35,458 nt of DNA from Verrucomicrobiia bacterium. Its GTDB lineage: Bacteria; Verrucomicrobiota; Verrucomicrobiia; Limisphaerales; JADLHS01. The position numbers were made by a program, and so were the translations under genes. The first letter of the stretch is position 1. Each line of letters starts with the position of its first letter. Shown piece by piece: positions 1 through 7,534 of this stretch. The notes beneath the pieces are model-generated. The model saw only the letters and a list, made by a program, of their open reading frames with translations, ran no database searches and was not told the DNA's origin. The stretch covers positions 1 through 35,458 of the forward strand of contig WYBW01000063.1 in assembly GCA_011525685.1 (NCBI GenBank), read 5' to 3'.

Positions 1-202
1 GGTGAGAACGCCGAAGCGGGCGGCGTGAACAGACAAAAATCCGGCTGAGATCACGCGTCAAATGGGAATACCGAGTCATTAGAATGAGTCGGGCCTCAAA
101 AAAGGCCTTTGTTCAACAACCTGTTAATGTGCAATATTGTATCCATACAGATACACTATGTAAGCGCAAAACCAACGCAGGCGCACCTTTTCTCAAACCG
201 GG
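1..202. other. Window edge, no gene seen
   Basis: About 200 bases lie between the window edge and the stop codon of the symporter gene. The open frame that begins at 84 is antisense to the symporter and is not believed. A short stem (GGCCT and AGGCC around a run of A) lies near 91-107. Its stem is only five pairs, too weak to call a terminator. Nothing else is supported here. Confidence 0.5.
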
Positions 203-1684
203 TCACTCAGGAGTCACACACCCCTTGCTTTCGAGCAGTCGGCTGGCAACCAAGCCGCTCAGGAATGTGATCGTTGAACCCATCAACACATACCACTGCC
301 AGGAGACCATGAGTTGCAGCCAGACGAAAGTCATGCAGGCAATGCCGGTCACCACGCCGACCAATGCTCCGGTTGCACCCACGCGCTTGGTCAGGGCACT
401 CAGCAGAAACAACCCCAGCACCGGTCCGTTGGTGAACGAGGCCACCGCCAGCACGGCATCCACGCCGCGGCCCTGCATCGCGATGGCGATCATGGCCACC
501 GCAATCTGCACCACGCCCCAGAGCGCGGTGAACAGCCGGGAGGCGTTGAGGTAATGGTGGTCCGACTTGTCGGGTGCGAACAACGGGCGATAGAAATCCG
601 TCACGGCGGTGGCCGCCAGCGAATTGAGCGAGCCGGACAATGTGCTCATCGCCGCCGCAAAAATTGCCGCGACCACCAGGCCGATCAGCCCGTTCGGCAG
701 TTGCGTGACGATGAAGTGGGGAAACACCCGGTCGGCCCGGGCTGCGACGTCTGCCGGCAGCGAGCCGGTTTTGTGATAAAACACGAACAGCATCGCCCCG
801 ATGAGCAGGAACAGCGCGAATTGCAACAGGATGACCACGCCGCTGGTCAACAGCGCCGCCGTGGCCTGACGCGGACTGCGCGCGCTGAGATAGCGTTGCA
901 CCATCAGTTGATCCGTGCCATGCGTCGCAGTGGTCAGGAACGCGCCGCCGATCACCCCTGCCCAGAACGTGTAGCTGCGGCTCAGACTGAAGGTGAAGTC
1001 AAACAGGGTGAACTTGTGAAAGTCGTTCCCCACCGCCACGACCTCATTCCAGCCACCCGGGATTTGCCCCAGCAGAATGAACGCGGCGGCCACCGCCCCA
1101 ATCAGATAAACCACCAACTGAATCGCGTCCGTCCAGATCACCGCGGCCATTCCGCCCAGATACGTGTAGGCAATCGTCACCACGCCGATGATGAGAATCG
1201 AAACGGGATCGGCCCAACCGGTCAACGCCACCAGCACAATGGCCGTGAGAAACAGCCGGATGCCATCGGCGATCGAGCGCGTGATCAGAAACAGCGAAGC
1301 CGCCGTGCGTTTGACCCGCCCGCCGAAACGCTGATCGAGCACCTGATAGACCGTGAACAGTTCACCTTTGAAGTAGAGCGGGATGAAGAGCGCCACAATG
1401 ATCAATCGCCCGATCAGATAGCCGATGACGATTTGCAGGAAGGTGAAATTGCCGCCCACGCCCGCGGCATTGGCCGCAAACGCGAACGCGGGCACGCTGA
1501 TGAACGTGACCGTGGAAGTCTCTGTGGCCACGATGGACCCCATGAGCGCCCACCACGGCGTGTCCTTGCCTGAAAGGAAATAGTCGCGAATGTTGCGTTG
1601 TTTGCGACTGAACCACCAACCCACGCCGAGCGTGCCCAGCATGTAAACGACAATGATAACAAGATCGAGTGGATGGAGTCTCAT
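203..1684 (-). CDS. Sodium:solute symporter (SSS family)
   Basis: A 493-residue polytopic inner-membrane protein of the sodium:solute symporter family, which couples sodium entry to uptake of sugars, carboxylates or amino acids. The N-terminus runs directly into the first helix ([19 protein letters not shown]). It is followed by the RDYFLSGK loop and the family's conserved [13 protein letters not shown] segment in the region of TM2. About 13 hydrophobic segments can be counted, the usual SSS number, and the length is normal. The ATG at 1684 is chosen because it sits just before TM1. A LysR gene ends 100 bases upstream on the same strand, so co-regulation is possible. The substrate cannot be read from sequence. 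Neighbouring genes give no clear hint, though sugar or organic-acid uptake would suit the glycosidases elsewhere in the window. Confidence 0.93.
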   Translation of the reverse strand: MRLHPLDLVIIVVYMLGTLGVGWWFSRKQRNIRDYFLSGKDTPWWALMGSIVATETSTVTFISVPAFAFAANAAGVGGNFTFLQIVIGYLIGRLIIVALFIPLYFKGELFTVYQVLDQRFGGRVKRTAASLFLITRSIADGIRLFLTAIVLVALTGWADPVSILIIGVVTIAYTYLGGMAAVIWTDAIQLVVYLIGAVAAAFILLGQIPGGWNEVVAVGNDFHKFTLFDFTFSLSRSYTFWAGVIGGAFLTTATHGTDQLMVQRYLSARSPRQATAALLTSGVVILLQFALFLLIGAMLFVFYHKTGSLPADVAARADRVFPHFIVTQLPNGLIGLVVAAIFAAAMSTLSGSLNSLAATAVTDFYRPLFAPDKSDHHYLNASRLFTALWGVVQIAVAMIAIAMQGRGVDAVLAVASFTNGPVLGLFLLSALTKRVGATGALVGVVTGIACMTFVWLQLMVSWQWYVLMGSTITFLSGLVASRLLESKGCVTPE

Positions 1685-1783
1685 CGTTCAGGAGGCGACA
1701 TTTCTGCGGAAGCCATGCCGCAAAGGCGAGGAAAATCTCCCTTGAACTTGAGCGCGCAAACCGGTTTGCGGGAAGTTGGCCGC

Positions 1784-2704
1784 TTACGAACGGCTGGTTC
1801 GGGCCTTCTGCAGAATGGCCGCGAGGGCGGCGATCAAGCCGTCGCGTCTTCGTGCCGCGTGAGGATTCAAGCGCAGCAGCCGCGGGTTCCACGCCAGATG
1901 GTAACTCCACTGACACGACTTGAGAGCCGGCAGCCGAAGCTTCATGAATTGACCTGAGCGCCCGGCCGGGAGGAGGAACGTCGGGAGCAGGGCCGCCATG
2001 CCATCTTCGCAGAGTGCGAGCTGCGCCTGGACAAAGCTCTCGCAATTCAACACCGGCTCATTCTCCCGCAGGAAATCCACGGCGGCGGGCGGCAGTTCGT
2101 TCAATGCCAGTGCCAGGGGCAGTTTGCGTTGCTTGAACGCGCGCCGGGCGTGTTGCTCGGATCGGCATAGACCACGCGGCACCCAGAGGCGAAGCCCACA
2201 GCCTCCCAACTCTGCGGTTTGCAGGGGCCGGCTCAACGACTCTCGCGTCACCACCCCAAAATCCAGGGTCAGTTCATGCAGCCGTCTTTCGATGTCATCG
2301 TTGGAGGCAGTTTCAACTTGAAACCGGATGCCCGATTGCGTGAAACCGGTCGCCGCCAGGACTTTGAGCAAGAAGGCGAGAATGAACGTGGCACTCGCGC
2401 CGATGCGATACACCTGCCCTTCGGCCAGGCATCCCCGCTGAAAATTGGAAATCCCCAGCAGAAAGAAACGGGAGATGCGCGCCAGTTCCCGGCCTTGCGC
2501 TGTGAGCCGGACATGTTTGCCGTACCGTTCCACCAGAGCCGTCTGGAAGAAATCCTCCAGCTCCTTGAGTTGACGGCTGTATTGGCTTTGACGGGTCGGA
2601 TCGCCCTCAGCGGCGCGCACGATGCTTCCGCAAGCGCCTACTTCGACCAGCGCCCGCAACCGGTCGAGCGACAAACCTGATTGAGCCAGCAGCCGCGCAA
2701 ACAT
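1784..2704 (-). CDS. LysR-type transcriptional regulator
   Basis: A 306-residue protein with the layout of LysR-type regulators. An N-terminal winged helix-turn-helix occupies roughly residues 10-75 (SLDRLRALVEVGACGSIVRAA, then SQYSRQLKELE, then the wing KHVRLTAQGRELA). The rest resembles the periplasmic-binding-protein-like effector domain. Length is typical. The recognition helix region (DPTRQSQYSRQL) departs somewhat from the usual AAxxLxxSQPAxSRQI pattern, though its SQxxxSRQ core is present. The gene is transcribed towards the symporter and divergently from the acyl carrier protein gene, 68 bases away. That is the classic position for a LysR protein controlling a divergent neighbour. The effector is unknown. 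Confidence 0.85.
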   Translation of the reverse strand: MFARLLAQSGLSLDRLRALVEVGACGSIVRAAEGDPTRQSQYSRQLKELEDFFQTALVERYGKHVRLTAQGRELARISRFFLLGISNFQRGCLAEGQVYRIGASATFILAFLLKVLAATGFTQSGIRFQVETASNDDIERRLHELTLDFGVVTRESLSRPLQTAELGGCGLRLWVPRGLCRSEQHARRAFKQRKLPLALALNELPPAAVDFLRENEPVLNCESFVQAQLALCEDGMAALLPTFLLPAGRSGQFMKLRLPALKSCQWSYHLAWNPRLLRLNPHAARRRDGLIAALAAILQKARTSRS

Positions 2705-2772
2705 AACTCGATAGTCAGCGTATCCGCGATCATCACCCTATCAACACAAAATCCCGCGTTTAAGCTGACACC
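2705..2772. promoter_or_regulatory. Divergent LysR/ACP intergenic region, possible operator
   Basis: This 68-base AT-richer gap must hold the promoters for both the LysR gene and the acyl carrier protein gene if each is transcribed from here. An imperfect inverted pair, GATAG at 2710-2714 and CTATC at 2738-2742, is visible. It could be a LysR-type binding site, but the spacing is not a clean T-N11-A. No convincing -35/-10 pair is claimed. Confidence 0.25.
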
Positions 2773-3075
2773 ATGAAAACAAATTCAGAACGACCGGTGG
2801 CCGAGACCATCACGAACGCCATGCTCACAACAGATGAGGTCGCTGCCCTCAAGCTGATCCTGGCGGAGGAACTTGAGGTTCAAACTGACCAACTCCAGCC
2901 CGCTGCACACTTGAAGGCCGACTTGAACGTGGATTCCCTCGACCTGGTATCCATCGTGGTGCGGGTGGAAGAGCGGTTCAACGTAACGGTCAGCGATGAA
3001 CAGGCGGAGGCGGTGCAAACAGTCGAGGACCTTTGTGAGACGCTGGCAAAGGCGCTGGGACGCGCCCCCCGGTGA
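2773..3075 (+). CDS. Acyl carrier protein
   Basis: A 100-residue acyl carrier protein, which holds acyl chains as thioesters on a 4'-phosphopantetheine arm. The attachment serine is in the DLNVDSLDLVSIVVRVEE segment (Asp-Ser-Leu motif, about residue 56). It is followed by the acidic helix II and by the FNVTVSDEQAE and TVEDL segments usual for the fold. It is slightly longer than the common 78 residues because of an extra N-terminal stretch of about 16 residues. The ATG at 2821 would give a more standard length. It is not beside fatty acid synthase genes, so a role in a specialised acyl transfer is possible. It stands alone between a divergent LysR gene and a convergent gene of uncertain function. 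Confidence 0.88.
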   Translation: MKTNSERPVAETITNAMLTTDEVAALKLILAEELEVQTDQLQPAAHLKADLNVDSLDLVSIVVRVEERFNVTVSDEQAEAVQTVEDLCETLAKALGRAPR

Positions 3076-3103
3076 ATCACCAGCGAACCCGGAGGCCGAG
3101 TGT

Positions 3104-3775
3104 TCAAGCAGCCTGATTTTGCAGCAAAGCCTCGACTGCCGCCGGCAGCGGTGCGCAAAGCTCGTCGAACAACTCCTGCAACCGCACCTCGGCAAGTTTC
3201 AAAGAAGGCGCGGCCGCCTGGATGAAGCCTCGGGTCGTTTGTTGGGCGTAACTCAGCAAACCCTGCCGGAGCGGCAACGAGTAAACCACGAGCGTCACGC
3301 CATAGACCAGGGTGTGCCAGCCATGCGCCTCCCCGCTGGTGACGGCTCCCAGGTAGCGCTGCACGAGCCGCTCGTCGCGCAGAGGTCGCAGACGCTGCAA
3401 TTGCGCCAGGCCCACGCGCCGGCTCGCGGGCGCAAAATTGCCAAGCGCCGGTTCACGGGAAAGCGCCCAATCCAGGGCGACAAGTTCGCGCGCGTGCTGG
3501 CTGGCGGCATGGGTGTACGCACTGCGAATCGCCGGCAGTTCGTGGGGCATCAAGATTCGCGCGTGATACTCAAGCAGAAAATCCCGCAAGGCCGGCAGGC
3601 TCGCCACTGGCTGGAGCGCCAGCGCCTCGGCCAGCGTGTGCAGCGAAACCAAGCCATCCGCCGAGCCGAGTTGCTCGACGAGCGGATGCGCGTTGCCCAG
3701 CCATTCGGCCGGGTCCTGCGCCAGTTGTGGTTGCGGCCACATGTTGTTCGGTAAAAAGCTAAGACCGTGCCGCAT
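3104..3775 (-). CDS. Hypothetical protein, possibly UreF-like
   Basis: A 223-residue, alanine- and leucine-rich, largely helical protein. I do not recognise it with certainty. Its order of segments resembles urease accessory protein UreF: a stretch with paired small residues, then LDWALSREPALGNFAPASRRVG (compare the family's LD..L.ASR....R..S...G pattern), then a late helix GLLSYAQQTTRGFIQAA followed by a polar segment. No urease or other ure genes are in the window, so a urease role is not supported. No signal peptide or membrane segment is seen. A second in-frame ATG at 3742 gives a start 11 codons shorter. It converges with the acyl carrier protein gene, stop to stop, 28 bases apart. Confidence 0.6.
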   Translation of the reverse strand: MRHGLSFLPNNMWPQPQLAQDPAEWLGNAHPLVEQLGSADGLVSLHTLAEALALQPVASLPALRDFLLEYHARILMPHELPAIRSAYTHAASQHARELVALDWALSREPALGNFAPASRRVGLAQLQRLRPLRDERLVQRYLGAVTSGEAHGWHTLVYGVTLVVYSLPLRQGLLSYAQQTTRGFIQAAAPSLKLAEVRLQELFDELCAPLPAAVEALLQNQAA

Positions 3776-3951
3776 CGCTTTGCGAGAGATAAAAGTTTCT
3801 TCCGAGCAATTTAATCCCTTGCTTCAATCTCACCGCCACTTTAGCTTGCCGCACCAGCACTGATACGGCGGGCGCGAAGTTTGCTCGCGTGCGGGCCAGG
3901 GACAAGAGGGACGGCGTTGAACAGCAGCCGCATTATTCCAAGACAACATTT

Positions 3952-5958
3952 ATGAGCAGCGATTCACGAATTCCATTTCCCGGTATTCCCACCACCTCTG
4001 ACGGCGCGGGCGGCGTCGTCTGGGTCGAAACCCACATCACCCAGGGCGCCTGCGCTTATCCCATCACTTCCTCCACCACCATGGGCACGGGCTATGAAAC
4101 CGAGGTTTCGAATGGCAAAAAGAACCTCTGGGGCGACACGCTGACTTTCGTCCAGCCGGAATCCGAACACTCCGCCGCCACGACGTGCGAAGGCTTCGCG
4201 CTGGCCGGTGGACGCGTGACGAATTTTACCAGCGGCCAGGGCCTCGTGCTGATGAAGGAGGTGCTCTACACGATTTCCGGCAAACGATTGCCGGTGGTGT
4301 TTCACATCGGCGCACGGGCGCTGACCTCGCACTCGTTGAACGTGCATTGCGGTCACGACGACGTAATGAGTTGTTCGGATTGCGGCTGGGGGATTTTATT
4401 CGGCCGCAACGCGCAGGAGGCTTGCGATCTCGCGCTCATCGCGCGGCGCGCGGCGGAGGCTTGCGAGACACCGTTCATGAATGTGCAGGATGGCTTTCTC
4501 ACGACGCACACCATTGAAAACCTCAAGCTGCCGGAGACGGAGTTCATGAAGGAGTACATAGGCGACCCGAATCAAAAGCTCCGCTGCTTGTTTGATCCGA
4601 TGAATCCCATCATGACCGGCGTGGTGCAGAACCAGGATTCCTACATGAAGGGCAAGATCGCCCAGCGCCATTTCTACGACAAAGTCCCCGCCGCCGTGCA
4701 GGAAGCGATGGATGTGTATTACGCCAAGACCGGTCGCCGTTATCGCATGGTGGACACGTATCGCATGGACGACGCGGAATACGCACTCGTTGGCATGGGC
4801 GGCATGATGGAGACCGCGCAGGCCGCGGCCGATTACATGCGCGAGGAATTGGACCTCAAGGTCGGCGTCGTTCACGTCACCTGCTTCGCGCCGTTCCCGG
4901 CCACGCAACTTGTGGACGCGCTCAAGAACGTCCGCGCGCTCACCGTGCTCGAACGCATGGACAATCCGCTCGCGCAATCCAATCCGCTCGTGCAAGGCAT
5001 CAAAGCCAGCTTCGCCGACGCGCTTACCGGCTTGAGCTTCGGCTCGAATGGCGAATTCAAATATCCCAGGATCACGAGCATCCCGAAGATTTATGCGTGC
5101 TCCGCCGGACTCGGTTCGCGTGACGTGCGGGGTGGACATTTCATCCAGGTCGTTAAGAACATGCTCGCCGATCAGCCTCGCGAATACACCGTCATCGGCA
5201 TCAAGCACGCGCTCGCGTTGCCCGACGGCGAAGACCCGGACATCCGTCCGCCCGGCGCGTTCTCGATGCGCGGCCATTCCGTCGGCGGCTTTGGCTCGGT
5301 CACCACCAACAAGCTCATCGCGTCGTTCGTCGGCGAATTGTTCAACCTCTACGTACAGGCGTATCCGAAATACGGTTCGGAGAAAAAAGGTTTGCCCACG
5401 ACCTATTATCTGACCGTCGCCGAGAAACACATCCGCACGCACAGCGAACTGGCCCATGTCGAGTTCATCCCGCTCAACGACGTGAACGCCTTCAACCTTG
5501 GCAATCCGCTCGAAGGCATCGCCGACGAAGGCAGCGTGTTCATCCAGAGTCCCGAGACCGACCCGCAACGCGTCTGGGATCACATCCCCGCCTACGGCCA
5601 GAAGCTCATCCGCAACAAGCGGCTCAAGGTGTTCTACCTCGACACCGTGAAGATCGCGAAAGAGATCGCGACCGACCCCGACCTCCAGCAGCGGATGCAA
5701 GGGGTGGTGCTCGTTGGCATCTTCATCAAGGTAACGCCATTTGCGTCGCGCTCCGGCATGGGCGACGAGCAGGTGCTGGGCGCGGTCGAAAAATACATCC
5801 GCAAGTATTTCGGCAAACGCGGCGAACACGTCGTGCAGGAAAATCTCAAGTGTGTGCGCGAAGGCTTGAAGAGCGTGATGGAAATCCCGTGGAACATCAT
5901 CTCCGCGCCGGCAACGGCGAAGGCGAAGGCGAGCGAGGAAGTGGTGTTTGCGAAGTGA
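3952..5958 (+). CDS. Pyruvate:ferredoxin oxidoreductase, N-terminal half (domains I-III)
   Basis: 668 residues matching the first half of a single-chain pyruvate:ferredoxin (flavodoxin) oxidoreductase of the NifJ type, which oxidatively decarboxylates pyruvate to acetyl-CoA and reduces ferredoxin. Domain I has the YPITSSTTMG motif, where single-chain PFORs have YPITPSS. A conserved Glu in QPESEHSAA is expected to touch the TPP pyrimidine, and GARALTSHSLN follows. A middle transketolase-C-like domain (YRMVDTYRMDDAEYALVGMGG onwards) comes next. The last third is the gamma domain (GHSVGGFGSVTTNK, KYGSEKKGLPTTYYL). The ferredoxin and catalytic TPP domains are absent here and lie in a separate gene starting at 7535. 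An in-frame GTG at 3889 exists, but the ATG at 3952 begins right before the conserved region. The same pathway could accept another 2-oxoacid. Confidence 0.9.
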   Translation: MSSDSRIPFPGIPTTSDGAGGVVWVETHITQGACAYPITSSTTMGTGYETEVSNGKKNLWGDTLTFVQPESEHSAATTCEGFALAGGRVTNFTSGQGLVLMKEVLYTISGKRLPVVFHIGARALTSHSLNVHCGHDDVMSCSDCGWGILFGRNAQEACDLALIARRAAEACETPFMNVQDGFLTTHTIENLKLPETEFMKEYIGDPNQKLRCLFDPMNPIMTGVVQNQDSYMKGKIAQRHFYDKVPAAVQEAMDVYYAKTGRRYRMVDTYRMDDAEYALVGMGGMMETAQAAADYMREELDLKVGVVHVTCFAPFPATQLVDALKNVRALTVLERMDNPLAQSNPLVQGIKASFADALTGLSFGSNGEFKYPRITSIPKIYACSAGLGSRDVRGGHFIQVVKNMLADQPREYTVIGIKHALALPDGEDPDIRPPGAFSMRGHSVGGFGSVTTNKLIASFVGELFNLYVQAYPKYGSEKKGLPTTYYLTVAEKHIRTHSELAHVEFIPLNDVNAFNLGNPLEGIADEGSVFIQSPETDPQRVWDHIPAYGQKLIRNKRLKVFYLDTVKIAKEIATDPDLQQRMQGVVLVGIFIKVTPFASRSGMGDEQVLGAVEKYIRKYFGKRGEHVVQENLKCVREGLKSVMEIPWNIISAPATAKAKASEEVVFAK

Positions 5959-5986
5959 GTTATTCTGTTGCCGGGACGTTCATTCG

Positions 5987-6403
5987 ATGAACACAAGACG
6001 ATATATCCTGTTTTCGGTCTTATCAGGATGCGTGTGGGCTGTTTTCGCCTACGTCTTGGCGCATCGTGCGATGCCTACAATCGTGTGGGGCGGTCTTTTA
6101 GCGTCCCCACTTATCGGAATTGTAATCGGCTTAGCCTTTCGCCGTGCTTGCCGATTTTCCACTGTCGTTCGGTGGCCTCTGTCACTTGTGTCACTCTATT
6201 TTGCGGCTGTGCTATTTGGTGCGTGCTCCGGCATCTGTGACATTCTTGTTTCCAACAACACTGATCGGATTTTGAGTGCTGTCGTCTTGCAAGCTGTTTT
6301 CGCCACGCTTTGGGGACTCACAGTAACGGGCTATTTCTTGCTCCTATGGCCGCTGTCATTTTTGAATCACACGCTCCTCTGCCGAATCGCTAAGTCGCCC
6401 TGA
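5987..6403 (+). CDS. Small predicted membrane protein, unknown function
   Basis: A 138-residue protein with about four hydrophobic segments: YILFSVLSGCVWAVFAYVL, then IVWGGLLASPLIGIVIGLAF, then a segment around LSLVSLYFAAVLFG, then LWGLTVTGYFLLLWPLSFL. It fits a small inner-membrane protein. I do not recognise the family. The start is the ATG at 5987, which leads straight into the first membrane helix; an upstream TTG at 5948 overlaps the PFOR gene and is less likely. Base composition is visibly lower in GC than the flanking PFOR genes, and codon choice is less biased. This suggests recent arrival together with the neighbouring repeats, splitting the PFOR pair. Confidence 0.6.
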   Translation: MNTRRYILFSVLSGCVWAVFAYVLAHRAMPTIVWGGLLASPLIGIVIGLAFRRACRFSTVVRWPLSLVSLYFAAVLFGACSGICDILVSNNTDRILSAVVLQAVFATLWGLTVTGYFLLLWPLSFLNHTLLCRIAKSP

Positions 6404-6893
6404 TCACTCTTAATCCCAAACGCTATGCCCACCCACCCCGAAGCCCCCGCCGCCGAGCGCGCCCCTCGCGTTCTCGTCGCGGCTTCGTCGGAGCGCGGCT
6501 CTGCGAGCCGCAGCGCGTCCACCCACCGGGAGATGCCCCAGTTAGCCCGTTTGCCTCGCTTTCAATCCGCTGCGGGTCACAGACCCGCGCTCCGGCGCAT
6601 CGGCGGTCGCCATTCTGAATGCCCCAACGGGGCATCGTCCTTCAGCCCAGGGTTGGCCCGACAAAGTCGGGCCTACCCTAGGTTGACTGAACAAAATTCC
6701 CCCAACCCTGAAGGGGTTGTGTCCTTCCGCGCGCAATCGAACACCGCCACAACCCCGTTGGGGTTGTTGAATCATTTTGTGCCTTTGACCCAAGGTAGCT
6801 TCGCAACCGTGGGCTGGAGGCCGGAATCCCGTTGGGATTCTCAGACTGCTCGCGCTTGCCCGACCACTTGGATGGACTTGCCCTCCCTCGTGA
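6404..6893. repeat. Array of short palindromes (dispersed-repeat cluster)
   Basis: About 490 bases with no believable gene. Perfect or near-perfect short inverted repeats follow one another: 6495-6511 (GCGGCT / AGCCGC), 6572-6588 (GCGGGTC / GACCCGC), 6620-6634 (TGCCCC / GGGGCA), 6656-6672 (GCCCGA / TCGGGC), 6704-6718 (AACCC / GGGTT), 6749-6767 (ACAACCCC / GGGGTTGT) and 6824-6840 (GAATCCC / GGGATTC). Short hairpin repeats of these kinds recur widely in verrucomicrobial genomes, usually next to small accessory genes. An open frame at 6425-7174 runs through them, but it translates to low-complexity repeat sequence and overlaps two better-supported genes. The array lies between the two PFOR genes. 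Confidence 0.7.
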
Positions 6894-7163
6894 ATGCCCG
6901 AACTTTCAAGATTCTTCGGAATCATCATTCGGATGTATGCCGAGCCGTTTGCTCCGCATCATCGCGCGCATTTCCACGCTTACTATCAGGAGTTCGCGGC
7001 GGTGTTCGCGCTCGATACGCTGGAACTGATTGCCGGCGAAATGCCGCAGAAGCAGCGGCGTCTGATCGAAGCCTAGGCCGAGTTGCATCGCGACGAATTG
7101 AGAACCGATTGGGATTTGCTGCGAACCGGTCGGCGTCCGCAGCCGATTGCTCCGCTCCAATAA
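6894..7163 (+). pseudogene. DUF4160 protein gene interrupted by an in-frame amber codon
   Basis: The reading frame encodes an 89-residue DUF4160 protein: MPELSRFFGIIIRMYAEP, then the HFHAYYQEF motif, TLELIAGEMP and QKQRRLIEA. It is then stopped by TAG at 7074-7076. The same frame continues past it as AELHRDELRTDWDLLRTG and ends with TAA at 7161-7163. Members of the family usually have Trp at this point (..EWAELHR..), so a single G-to-A change of TGG to TAG explains the stop. Either the gene is a fresh pseudogene or a 60-residue truncated product is made. DUF4160 genes are commonly paired with DUF2442 genes in what is suspected to be a toxin-antitoxin-like module, and one follows here after 7 bases. 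The function of the family is not established. Confidence 0.8.
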
Positions 7164-7170
7164 GATTGTC

Positions 7171-7491
7171 ATGAGCCATCCGATTTACAGAGTGAAGTCG
7201 TTCGCGATTGTCGCGCCGCACACGCTGAAGGTGGACTTCGGCGATGGCTCGTCGCGGCGAATTGATTTCCGCCCAGCACTCGTGGGTGAAGTTTACGGGC
7301 CGTTGCGGGACTTGAAGTTGTTCGAGCAAGTGGCGCTTGACCGTGAAGTTCACACGCTCGTCTGGCCGAACGGGGCGGATTTTGATCCGGCTACACTGCA
7401 TGATTGGCCGGAGAACGCGGATGAAGTTTCCGCTGCCGTTAAAGATTGGAGTTCGACCAGCACGATGGTGATGCGCGATTTACCGAAGTGA
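7171..7491 (+). CDS. DUF2442 domain protein
   Basis: A 106-residue protein of the DUF2442 type: YRVKSFAIVAPHTLKVDFGDGSSRRIDFRPAL, then a DLKLFEQVALDREVHTLVWP segment and the closing NGADFDPATLHDWPE motif that marks the family. It is short, soluble and without a signal peptide. The start is the ATG at 7171, seven bases after the end of the DUF4160 frame, which indicates co-transcription. Its partner is interrupted by a stop codon, so if the pair is a functional module it may be broken. The biochemical role is unknown; an antitoxin- or DNA-binding-like role is a guess from the pairing alone. Confidence 0.82.
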   Translation: MSHPIYRVKSFAIVAPHTLKVDFGDGSSRRIDFRPALVGEVYGPLRDLKLFEQVALDREVHTLVWPNGADFDPATLHDWPENADEVSAAVKDWSSTSTMVMRDLPK

Positions 7492-7534
7492 CAGATTAAG
7501 AAAAAGATTAAGATTAAGAACCGAGAAAGAATTT

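Noticed and set aside
314..1573. A 419-residue open frame on the plus strand
   Set aside because: Antisense to the sodium:solute symporter gene; composition is dominated by Arg, His and Gln.
4396..5829. A 477-residue open frame on the minus strand
   Set aside because: Antisense to the PFOR N-terminal gene, which has clear family motifs; the product shows only biased composition.
6425..7174. A 249-residue open frame on the plus strand
   Set aside because: It translates the palindrome array and overlaps the DUF4160 frame; no domain is seen.
5940..7534. Integron-type gene cassettes in the PFOR gap
   Set aside because: No attC-like core or inverse-core sites could be found around the small membrane gene, and no integrase is present.
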